Below, piece after piece: positions 1 through 4,701 of a stretch of 5,258 nt of DNA; the first letter of the stretch is position 1, and each line of letters begins with the position of its first letter. The notes below the pieces were generated by a model that made no database searches, was not told the DNA's origin, and was given only the letters and a program-made list of their open reading frames with translations. Position numbers and translations under genes: made by a program. The stretch lies in contig JAUYIV010000050.1 of the NCBI GenBank assembly GCA_030688105.1, positions 1 through 5,258 on the forward strand, read 5' to 3'. The stretch comes from Actinomycetota bacterium (GTDB taxonomy: Bacteria; Actinomycetota; Acidimicrobiia; Spongiisociales; UBA11373).

Positions 1-141
1 TGGAACTCCGAAAACCAACGCGCCCGGGCCTACCGCGGATTCATCCACTTCTACAATCACCACCGACCCCACGGATCCCTCCGCTGGGCCACCCCCGCCA
101 GCATCCTCGTCGGGGACAACCTCCCCGGCGAGCACAGCTAG
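1..141 (+). CDS. IS481-type transposase, C-terminal end (partial at window edge)
   Basis: Frame 1 is open from the first base and ends at TAG 139-141, giving 46 residues. They contain FIHFYNHHRPHGSLRWATPAS, the typical end of an rve-type (DDE) integrase core as found in IS481-family insertion sequences; IS3-family enzymes end in a similar way, so the family call is likely but not certain. The enzyme would cut and rejoin IS ends. The catalytic Asp-Asp-Glu residues lie upstream of this tail and outside the window, so activity cannot be judged. The open frame up to the edge suggests the gene continues leftward and is cut by the window, not by mutation. It is transcribed toward mgtE. No clear terminal inverted repeat could be identified in the 200 bases after the stop, so the IS boundary is not placed. 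Confidence 0.8.
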   Translation, partial: WNSENQRARAYRGFIHFYNHHRPHGSLRWATPASILVGDNLPGEHS

Positions 142-150
142 AAGGCGAGC

Positions 151-171
151 CGCCTCCCGCCTCCCGCCTCC
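151..171. repeat. Heptamer tandem array, (CGCCTCC)3
   Basis: Three perfect consecutive copies of CGCCTCC occupy 151-157, 158-164 and 165-171, beginning ten bases after the transposase stop codon. Written in another phase, the unit is CCCGCCT, which shares a CCCG core with the next array downstream. The function is unknown; the period of seven matches the other arrays in this window. Confidence 0.85.
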
Positions 172-192
172 AGCAAGCCGAATCACGCCGTC

Positions 193-241
193 ACCGTCGC
201 CCGTCGCCCGCTACCCGTCGCCCGTTACCCGTCGCCGGTCA
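193..241. repeat. Heptamer tandem array, consensus CCCGTCG, about 7 units
   Basis: Seven consecutive heptamers can be read: ACCGTCG (193), CCCGTCG (200), CCCGCTA (207), CCCGTCG (214), CCCGTTA (221), CCCGTCG (228) and CCGGTCA (235). Three are identical, and the variants differ mainly at positions 5-7 of the unit, so CCCG is nearly invariant. A related triplet of units occurs beyond the other end of mgtE at 1744-1764. The function is unknown. It resembles in style the short tandemly repeated heptanucleotides (STRR) described in filamentous cyanobacteria. Confidence 0.85.
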
Positions 242-243
242 AT

Positions 244-277
244 ACAGAACGTGCCACCGGTAGTCGACGCGTTCTGT
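244..277. repeat. Inverted repeat, 8-bp perfect arms, 18-nt loop
   Basis: ACAGAACG at 244-251 is the exact reverse complement of CGTTCTGT at 270-277. The 18-base loop contains two small palindromes, ACCGGT (256-261) and GTCGAC (263-268). There is no T-run on either side, so it is not a classic rho-independent terminator. It could be a weak terminator for the transposase transcript, a protein-binding site, or a remnant of a mobile-element end; the sequence does not decide. Confidence 0.5.
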
Positions 278-280
278 CGA

Positions 281-308
281 ATTGCCAATTGCCAATTGCC
301 AATTGCGG
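281..308. repeat. Heptamer tandem array, (ATTGCCA)3 plus one variant unit
   Basis: ATTGCCA is repeated perfectly at 281-287, 288-294 and 295-301, followed by the variant ATTGCGG at 302-308. The phase creates the palindrome CAATTG at 286-291, 293-298 and 300-305, spaced exactly 7 bp apart. The array is AT-richer than its surroundings and ends 36 bases before the mgtE ATG. On the opposite strand the unit reads TTGGCAA, sharing TTGGC with the array in front of glnE (4669-4689). Confidence 0.9.
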
Positions 309-330
309 GCTGAGCGAAGCGAAGCCTCCG

Positions 331-336
331 TACACT
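331..336 (+). promoter_or_regulatory. Putative -10 box (TACACT) for mgtE
   Basis: TACACT fits the TANNNT -10 pattern typical of actinobacterial housekeeping sigma factors. It ends eight bases before the mgtE ATG, so transcription would start within a few bases of the ATG, giving a leaderless or nearly leaderless mRNA. This agrees with the lack of a Shine-Dalgarno sequence before 345. No convincing -35 hexamer is visible at 16-18 bp spacing. The assignment rests on position and a weak motif only. Confidence 0.4.
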
Positions 337-344
337 CCCGCACG

Positions 345-1721
345 ATGAAACTCCGCCTCCGCCGCCCCCGCGACCTCGCCCTCGCCATCCGCGAACTGGC
401 GAGGCGCCGCCCCCGCGAGGCCGAGGAGTACCTCGATTCGCACGCCCACGAGTGGACATCGCTCGCCGCGGCCGATCCTCACGACGCCGCCGACATCCTG
501 GAGGCGCTCGACGAGGAAGCGGCCGCCGAGCTCATCTCCGACCTCGCACCCAACGAAGCCGCCGAAGTGCTGGAGGAGATGCGGAACGAGGCCGCAGCGG
601 ACCTGCTCGAGGAGCTGACAGCTGCCGAGGCTGCCGGGGTGGTCGCCGAGCTCTCCGCGGACGATGCCGCCGACATCGTCGAGCACCTCGAGGTCGATGC
701 CCGGACCGCGATCTTCGAGGAGCTGACCGACGAGCACGTCGGCGACATCCTCCATCTGCTCCAGTACCCCGCCGACTCGGCGGGCGGTCTGATGAGCCCG
801 GGGCCGGCGACCCTGCCGTCCGGAATCACCGCCGGAGAGGCGATCGAGGCGCTCCGACGGCTCCACGAAGGGCTGGAGAACCTCAACTACGTGTATGTGG
901 TGGATCACGGGGGGCGGCTCGTCGGCGTGGTCTCGTTCCGAGATCTGGTGTTCGCCCGACCCCTCCCCCCGCTCGACGAGGCGATGGTGGCGAACCCCGT
1001 TGCCGTGCGCCCCGAGACCGACCGCGAGGAGGTCGCAGACCTCATCCGCCGGTACAACCTGCTGGCGCTGCCGGTCGTCGACCACCGTGGTGAGCTCATC
1101 GGCATGGTGACGATCGACGACGTCATCGAGGCGGTCCAACGCGAGGCCACCGAGGACATCGCGGCGATGGTCGGCGCCGGAGTCGAGGAGACGATCTACA
1201 CACCGTTGGTCACGTCGATCCGGCACCGCTTGCCCTGGACCGCCGTCAATCTCGGAACTGCCCTCGTCATCGCGCTCGTGATCACCCGCTTCGAATCGAT
1301 CATCGAGCAGTTCGCGGTGCTGGCTGCCTACATGCCCGTGGTGGCATCGGTGGGTGGCAACAGCGGGGCGCAGAGCCAGGCGGTGATCATCCGGGCGATG
1401 GCGGTCGAGGGCATCCCAGTTCAGTTGGTCCGAAAGGTCCTCCGCCGCAATCTGATGATCGGGCTCGTCAACGGCCTCGCCGTTGCGCTTCTCTCGGGAG
1501 CCATCGCCGGGTTGTTCACCGCGAACCTGAGGATCGGGCTCGTGATCGGGCTCGCCGCCCAGGTGAACCTGCTGGTGGCGAACATCGCCGGAAGCGGGAT
1601 CCCGATCTTCCTCGACCGCCTCGGTCAGGACCCGGCGCTGGCCTCGAACATCTTCATGACCATGGTCACCGACCTGGTGGGCTTCGGAGGGTTCCTGGTG
1701 ATCGCGACGATGCTGCTCTGA
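345..1721 (+). CDS. mgtE: Magnesium transporter MgtE
   Basis: This 458-residue protein is a Mg2+-gated Mg2+ channel/transporter of the inner membrane, close in length to the well-studied Thermus thermophilus MgtE (about 450). Residues 46-135 form the helical MgtE_N domain, with repeated acidic units of the DAADILEAL and EAAEVLEEM type. YPADSAGGLM at 141-150 leads into a CBS pair (about 150-205 and 213-268), which senses cytosolic Mg2+. The pore domain (about 297-458) has five predicted helices: near 298-316, 323-345, 369-391, 395-423 and 435-458. Hallmarks are MPVVASVGGNSGAQS in helix 2 and MTMVTDLVGF in helix 5; D443 corresponds by eye to the pore Asp432 of the Thermus protein. I chose ATG 345 because the protein then begins with a normal basic N-terminus. 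A longer in-frame start (TTG 282) would translate the heptamer repeats. No Shine-Dalgarno sequence is evident. Confidence 0.95.
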   Translation: MKLRLRRPRDLALAIRELARRRPREAEEYLDSHAHEWTSLAAADPHDAADILEALDEEAAAELISDLAPNEAAEVLEEMRNEAAADLLEELTAAEAAGVVAELSADDAADIVEHLEVDARTAIFEELTDEHVGDILHLLQYPADSAGGLMSPGPATLPSGITAGEAIEALRRLHEGLENLNYVYVVDHGGRLVGVVSFRDLVFARPLPPLDEAMVANPVAVRPETDREEVADLIRRYNLLALPVVDHRGELIGMVTIDDVIEAVQREATEDIAAMVGAGVEETIYTPLVTSIRHRLPWTAVNLGTALVIALVITRFESIIEQFAVLAAYMPVVASVGGNSGAQSQAVIIRAMAVEGIPVQLVRKVLRRNLMIGLVNGLAVALLSGAIAGLFTANLRIGLVIGLAAQVNLLVANIAGSGIPIFLDRLGQDPALASNIFMTMVTDLVGFGGFLVIATMLL

Positions 1722-1766
1722 GCGGGAAGCGCCGGAGAACGTCCCCGTTGCCCGTCAACCGGTCGA
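1722..1766. other. Convergent intergenic gap without a clear terminator
   Basis: These 45 bases separate the stop codons of mgtE (+) and the small coupled ORF (-). Only weak pairing is visible, such as AACG 1738-1741 with CGTT 1746-1749, and there is no T-run for either strand. The gap carries a short heptamer array at 1744-1764. Confidence 0.5.
1744..1764. repeat. Short heptamer array of the CCCGTNN type
   Basis: Three units can be read: CCCGTTG (1744-1750), CCCGTCA (1751-1757) and ACCGGTC (1758-1764). They resemble the end of the 193-241 array, where CCCGTTA and CCCGTCG are followed by CCGGTCA. It lies between two convergent stop codons. Three degenerate units alone would be unremarkable; the match to the larger array gives it weight. 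Confidence 0.5.
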
Positions 1767-2189
1767 TCACGAAGGAGGATCGCCCAGCCACTCGTCGTAT
1801 GACACGCCCTCCATCCAGTCCTGGAACCGGGCGGTGCGGAACCTCGCCTTGGCCTCCGCGTAGAGGGCGGCATCGGGCGCCCGGTCGAGGGCGTTCATGA
1901 CCAACTCGAGCTGCGCCTCCCAGCCCCGGGCGCCGAGCGCCTCGTCGACGCCGTTTCGCCACTCGGGAAGGGCGGCCGACCCCCTCTCCGTCCAATACGC
2001 GGCGAGCTTTCGGGAGGTCCGAACCACCCGGCGCAGCACTCGGGCGTCCTCCTTGGGGACGACCGGCCCCAGGGCATGGGAGGCCTCGGCCAGCCACTCG
2101 ATGAGCGCGCTGTCGTCGATGTCGCCGGGGCTCTCCACAGCCCGCCGGTAGAGGTCGTCGACCGCTGCCGCCGCTTCGATCGCGCTCAC
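1767..2189 (-). CDS. Uncharacterised 140-residue protein, translationally coupled to pckA
   Basis: I do not recognise this protein. The frame begins at GTG 2189-2187, which overlaps the pckA stop in a GTGA arrangement (four bases shared between the two reading frames), and ends at TGA 1769-1767. The product is soluble-looking, highly charged and mostly helical, with no signal peptide, membrane segment or cysteine. It has several Trp-containing acidic or charged patches: IEWLAE (30-35), AYWTERG (64-70), PEWRNG (75-80), FQDWMEG (122-128) and YDEWLG (131-136). A GGAG sits about 14 bases before the GTG inside pckA, a long spacing, so re-initiation by ribosomes finishing pckA is the likely start mechanism. 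The start is chosen because longer in-frame extensions translate the inside of pckA into Arg/Gly-rich shadow sequence. The context suggests a role linked to the carboxykinase, such as a partner or regulator, but this is guilt by association. Confidence 0.75.
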   Translation of the reverse strand: MSAIEAAAAVDDLYRRAVESPGDIDDSALIEWLAEASHALGPVVPKEDARVLRRVVRTSRKLAAYWTERGSAALPEWRNGVDEALGARGWEAQLELVMNALDRAPDAALYAEAKARFRTARFQDWMEGVSYDEWLGDPPS

Positions 2190-3697
2190 ACCGCGTCGGC
2201 GATCTCCGGGCGAAGGTCCGGGTACTTGGCCATGTGAGCCCTGCGGTCGGCGTGAAGCTCCTCGACCAGTTGGGCGTACTCGCCTGCGCGCCCCTGGGTC
2301 TCGTACAACAAACGGGGACGGAGGATCTGCGGGTCGTCGATGCCGGGGACCGCAGTAGCCACTTCGTAACCGAAGTCGGGGTCGGTCTCCCACTCGATCG
2401 CACCGGCGGCGACCGCCGCCACGATCGCCGCCGACATGTCGGGTGTGATGCTCTTGGACTGGTCGCCGCCGCCGCCCACCCCGCCCGTGTTGAGCACGTA
2501 CACCGACAGGTCGCATGTGTCGAGGATCTCCCGGAGCCGATTCGCCTGCCACTCGTGCCGGTACGCGAAGAACGGGTTGGTCCCCGGAATGCGCAGGAAC
2601 TTGCCGGCTTCGGCCTTCCCGCCTGCACTGGTTCCCTGGGTCTCACCGAGCATGAAGTACGCCGCCGCCTGATCGGGGTCGAGCCGGGCCACGGCGGGGA
2701 TGATGCTGTTGTTGCGGTTGAGCAGCAGCATGAAATCGGCGGCGTCGACGTTCGCCGGCGCCAGGAAGCCCGGGATGTCATCGCCGGCGATCACGGCTCG
2801 GCTGTTCTCGGTGTGGGACTTGTCGTGGAAGTCGAGCCGGCCGTTCCCGTCGATGGCCACGTTCTCCAGATACGACCCCGGCTGGGTGGTGCCGTGCCAC
2901 ACCGCGGGCTCGGACTCTGGTGTCAGCCCGTACACCTTGGCGAAAGTCCCGTTCTCGGTGCCGTAGACCTTGCCTACGGGGAACAGCGCCACGAAGTCGT
3001 CCTGCACCGGCGAACCACCGCCGGTCTGGGAGAACGTGGTGGTCGTCTTGCCGGTGCCCGAAAGGCCGACGACAAGGCCCACCTGCCGGCGGTTGCCGTC
3101 ATCCAGCAGCTTGAGCCCGCTGTGCAGCGCGAGGCCGCCCCGGCGGTACATCATCGCGTCCCACATCCGGAGGCCCGCCATCTTCGACTCCCCGAAGTAG
3201 TCCGAGTTGAGGACCCGGGTCACTCCGTTCTCGAGGTCTACGCCAATGATGCGGTTGTCCGGATATCCGGGTGCCTGGAGCGATGGGGTATAAATCACCA
3301 CCAGCTCCGGCTCGGCGTCGTCGTCTGCCGGAAAGTAGAGCAGCCGTTGCATCGCGGCGATGTTGGCGTACTCCTTCTCGATGATCAGGCGGGTCCTGAC
3401 CCGGGCATCGGGGTGATCGCCGATGTAGCCGTCGACCTCGATGACGTCCTTGTCGGCGAGGTGTCGATCCTGGCTGCGGGCGAGGGCATCGAAGTCGTCC
3501 CGAGTGATCGTCGGGTCGGTGTGGCGCGACGGATCGCCGGCGACGATGAAGGTGGAGAGCTTCGACCGCGCCGTGACCCCGGTGATCACGTCGAGGTTGC
3601 CGAAGGTCGTCAGGTGGCTTGTCGGCTGTTCCTCGGTCATCTTGCGAAGGTCGGCGGGGCTGGGATTGCTCGACACCGACCGCACTCGCATGTCCAC
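2186..3697 (-). CDS. pckA: Phosphoenolpyruvate carboxykinase, ATP-type family, divergent
   Basis: This 503-residue cytosolic enzyme would interconvert oxaloacetate + ATP and PEP + CO2 + ADP, the gluconeogenic branch point; E. coli PckA is 540 residues. By-eye matches to E. coli are: TARS..FIV (42-52) with TGRS (R44 as R65), YFGESK (167-172) with YGGEMK, LHSG (191-194) with MHCS (H192 as H232), the P-loop GLSGTGKTT (211-219), QDD (232-234) with GDD, ENV...DFHD.S.TENSR (278-300) with R300 as R333, and VLNTG (401-405). Several hallmarks are altered: the second Lys of GEMKKG is Met173, DDEHGW is DDFVAL, TADAFGVLPP is NRNNSIIPA, and the GTERG and R-I-x-I-x-x-TR motifs are not recognisable. Nucleotide choice is therefore uncertain. 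The start is GTG 3697, with GAGGGGAG six bases upstream; ATG at codons 3 and 20 are alternatives. It overlaps the following small ORF. Confidence 0.87.
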   Translation of the reverse strand: MDMRVRSVSSNPSPADLRKMTEEQPTSHLTTFGNLDVITGVTARSKLSTFIVAGDPSRHTDPTITRDDFDALARSQDRHLADKDVIEVDGYIGDHPDARVRTRLIIEKEYANIAAMQRLLYFPADDDAEPELVVIYTPSLQAPGYPDNRIIGVDLENGVTRVLNSDYFGESKMAGLRMWDAMMYRRGGLALHSGLKLLDDGNRRQVGLVVGLSGTGKTTTTFSQTGGGSPVQDDFVALFPVGKVYGTENGTFAKVYGLTPESEPAVWHGTTQPGSYLENVAIDGNGRLDFHDKSHTENSRAVIAGDDIPGFLAPANVDAADFMLLLNRNNSIIPAVARLDPDQAAAYFMLGETQGTSAGGKAEAGKFLRIPGTNPFFAYRHEWQANRLREILDTCDLSVYVLNTGGVGGGGDQSKSITPDMSAAIVAAVAAGAIEWETDPDFGYEVATAVPGIDDPQILRPRLLYETQGRAGEYAQLVEELHADRRAHMAKYPDLRPEIADAV

Positions 3698-3703
3698 GAT
3701 CGT

Positions 3704-3711
3704 CTCCCCTC
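3704..3711 (-). promoter_or_regulatory. Shine-Dalgarno sequence of pckA
   Basis: Read on the minus strand, GAGGGGAG is followed by six bases (ACGATC) and the GTG at 3697. This is good spacing and supports the GTG at codon 1 over the in-frame ATG at codon 3 and the one at codon 20. It is the only convincing ribosome binding site among the genes whose starts lie in this window. Confidence 0.7.
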
Positions 3712-3722
3712 GGAAGCAGGTC

Positions 3723-3751
3723 AGTCTACGAAGAGCGAGGCCGGATGCCAG
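3723..3751 (-). promoter_or_regulatory. Putative promoter of pckA
   Basis: On the minus strand, CTGGCA (3751-3746) matches four of six bases of the TTGACA -35 consensus and is followed after exactly 17 bases by TAGACT (3728-3723), a TANNNT -10. Initiation about seven bases further on would give a leader of roughly 20 nt that includes the GAGGGGAG ribosome site. The -35 begins three bases beyond the hairpin at 3755-3801, so pckA and the following small ORF probably form their own transcript, separate from the aminotransferase. Confidence 0.5.
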
Positions 3752-3754
3752 ATG

Positions 3755-3801
3755 ACAGCAGGCTGAGCACCGCTTCGCGGAGCGCGTCTCTCGCCTGCTG
3801 T
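3755..3801 (-). terminator. Large hairpin after the aminotransferase gene, possible terminator
   Basis: ACAGCAGGC at 3755-3763 pairs perfectly over nine bases with GCCTGCTGT at 3793-3801. With T3764 bulged, GAG 3765-3767 can add pairs with CTC 3790-3792, and an inner small hairpin CCGC/GCGG (3770-3773 with 3777-3780, loop TTC) fills the middle. On the minus strand it begins six bases after the aminotransferase stop codon. No U-run follows, so it would be a non-canonical terminator or an mRNA 3' end stabiliser. Confidence 0.5.
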
Positions 3802-3807
3802 GTGGTG

Positions 3808-4632
3808 CTACTCGGCGGTCTCGATACGCACCAGCTCCTCGAACGAGCCGGCCAGCTTGCTGGTGACCGGCCCCAACTCGATGTCGACCTCACCCACCCC
3901 TTCGATCGGCATAACCTGCTTGAGGGTGGAGAGGGCAAACGCTTCGTCGGAACCGAGGAGCCGGTCCAGCGGAAAGTGGCCCTGGCTGACCGGGATGCCG
4001 AGCCGGTCGGCACATTCGATCATGACGTCGCGCGTGATCGACTGAAGGATTCCCGCGTCGAGTGATGGCGTCTCGATCCGTCCGTCGTGGACCCACGCAA
4101 CGGTGAACGTCGGCCCTTCGAGCACGATCCCGTTCGAGCCGATCAAGAGGGCGTCGTCGAACCCGGCGCGCTGAGCCTTGTCCGTGGAGGCCATGTTCGG
4201 GGCGTAGGACGTCCACTTCACTCCGGGGAACCCACCGGCGTCGGTTCCCGGGTGCCACGGCGCCGCAATCGGCAAGAGTCGAAAGGCGGCGGGCAGCTCG
4301 GGCGGTGGTTCCCACATCACGATCGCTCGGGGTCGAGCATCCACGCTCTCGTCGCGCCCGCCGCCGGTGAGTATCACCCTGACGTGCCCTTGGCCCTGAC
4401 TCTCGGTCAGCTCGCAGATCCACCGCCGCAACAGGCCCCGATCGGGCATCGCGATGCCGAGGGCGGTGGCGCTCCGCTCGAGCCGGTCGAGATGGGCATC
4501 CAAGCGAAACGGCACGCTCCCGTAGCACCGCACCACCTCGAAGACCCCGAACCCCCGCATCACGCCCCAGTCGAAGACTGAGATCACCGCCTCGTGCTCC
4601 TCGACGGGGACACCGTCGATCAGGACCCGCAT
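3808..4632 (-). CDS. Class-IV PLP-dependent aminotransferase (BCAT / D-amino acid transaminase / ADC lyase type)
   Basis: The 274-residue length is normal for fold-type IV PLP enzymes. The N-terminus has the family start with IDG (5-7), then FDWGVMRGFGVFEVVR (20-35) and PFRLDAHLDRLERSA (41-55), the usual FE..R...G.PF.L..HL.RL pattern. K139 in GVKWTSYAPN is the expected Schiff-base lysine. GFDDALLIGSNG (157-168) precedes E172 of VLEGP, which should contact the pyridine nitrogen. ETPSLDAGILQSITR (187-201) is the phosphate-binding segment, and GPVTSKLAGSFEEL (254-267) is the usual C-terminal element. The family transfers amino groups to or from branched-chain or D-amino acids, or cleaves 4-amino-4-deoxychorismate for folate synthesis. 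The substrate cannot be fixed from these motifs, and no neighbouring pab, ilv or D-Ala gene decides it. ATG 4632 places IDG at the normal distance; no spaced Shine-Dalgarno sequence precedes it. Confidence 0.9.
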   Translation of the reverse strand: MRVLIDGVPVEEHEAVISVFDWGVMRGFGVFEVVRCYGSVPFRLDAHLDRLERSATALGIAMPDRGLLRRWICELTESQGQGHVRVILTGGGRDESVDARPRAIVMWEPPPELPAAFRLLPIAAPWHPGTDAGGFPGVKWTSYAPNMASTDKAQRAGFDDALLIGSNGIVLEGPTFTVAWVHDGRIETPSLDAGILQSITRDVMIECADRLGIPVSQGHFPLDRLLGSDEAFALSTLKQVMPIEGVGEVDIELGPVTSKLAGSFEELVRIETAE

Positions 4633-4639
4633 CTTCTCG

Positions 4640-4645
4640 AGGTTA
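4640..4645 (-). promoter_or_regulatory. Putative -10 box (TAACCT) for the aminotransferase
   Basis: On the minus strand TAACCT fits TANNNT and ends seven bases before the ATG at 4632, placing the start of transcription at or beside the start codon. GAGAAG touches the ATG directly and is too close to act as a normal Shine-Dalgarno sequence. There is no good -35 match upstream. Confidence 0.4.
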
Positions 4646-4668
4646 GAGGCCCTCCCGCGCTCCGCCGG

Positions 4669-4689
4669 TTGGCCGTTGGCTGTTGGCCG
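4669..4689. repeat. Heptamer array, TTGGCYG x3, in the glnE promoter region
   Basis: The three consecutive units are TTGGCCG (4669-4675), TTGGCTG (4676-4682) and TTGGCCG (4683-4689). They end exactly where the putative glnE -10 begins and cover the place where a -35 would lie. The core TTGGC is shared with the minus-strand reading (TTGGCAA) of the array at 281-308. Confidence 0.7.
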
Positions 4690-4695
4690 TACGCT
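4690..4695 (+). promoter_or_regulatory. Putative -10 box (TACGCT) for glnE
   Basis: TACGCT fits TANNNT and ends six bases before ATG 4702, the spacing expected when the A of the ATG is itself the transcription start. No Shine-Dalgarno sequence is visible, consistent with a leaderless message. At 15-18 bp spacing only repeat sequence (TTGGCC or GGTTGG) is available as a -35. Confidence 0.45.
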
Positions 4696-4701
4696 TCTGA
4701 A

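Larger units (their letters stand above)
142..344. other. Gene-free interval between transposase and mgtE, rich in heptamer repeats
   Basis: No coding frame with family resemblance was found here. The interval holds three separate 7-bp-period tandem arrays (151-171, 193-241, 281-308), an 8-bp inverted repeat (244-277) and a TACACT hexamer at 331-336 close to the mgtE start. Frames crossing it on either strand are extensions or shadows of mgtE. I see no Mg2+ riboswitch (M-box-like) architecture, although a structure search would be needed to exclude one. Confidence 0.7.
4633..4701. promoter_or_regulatory. Divergent promoter region between aminotransferase and glnE
   Basis: These 69 bases separate the two divergent ATGs. 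They contain a minus-strand TAACCT near the aminotransferase, a plus-strand TACGCT near glnE and a heptamer array between them. Transcription of the two genes could be linked through shared control of this short space, but no known operator such as a GlnR or AmtR site was recognised. Confidence 0.55.

Noticed and set aside
151..308. CRISPR array
   Set aside because: The repeats are 7 bp and directly contiguous with no unique spacers, and no cas gene is present.
282..344. N-terminal extension of MgtE from TTG 282
   Set aside because: The extra 21 residues are translated tandem repeats unlike any MgtE N-terminus, and a -10-like hexamer lies inside this stretch, which favours ATG 345.
142..344. 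Mg2+-sensing riboswitch in front of mgtE
   Set aside because: No long structured leader is recognisable, and the putative promoter sits only a few bases from the ATG, leaving no room for one if that promoter is used. A covariance-model search would settle it.
225..1226. A 333-codon minus-strand frame opposite mgtE
   Set aside because: Its sequence mirrors the mgtE N domain and CBS codons, has no family resemblance, and ends by translating the heptamer repeats.
1666..2781. A 371-codon minus-strand frame overlapping pckA and the small ORF
   Set aside because: It is an Arg/Pro/Ser-rich shadow frame; the same DNA encodes conserved PEPCK motifs in another frame.
2234..3766. A 510-codon open frame on the plus strand opposite pckA
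   Set aside because: It is antisense to a well-supported enzyme gene, has no recognisable motif, and is rich in the Val, His, Arg and Gly expected from reading high-GC codons backwards.
3890..4581. Overlapping frames on both strands across the aminotransferase gene (minus 3890-4528, plus 4087-4581)
   Set aside because: Both are low-complexity Arg-, Pro- or Gly-rich shadows of the PLP enzyme, whose lysine and phosphate-site motifs are clear in the accepted frame.
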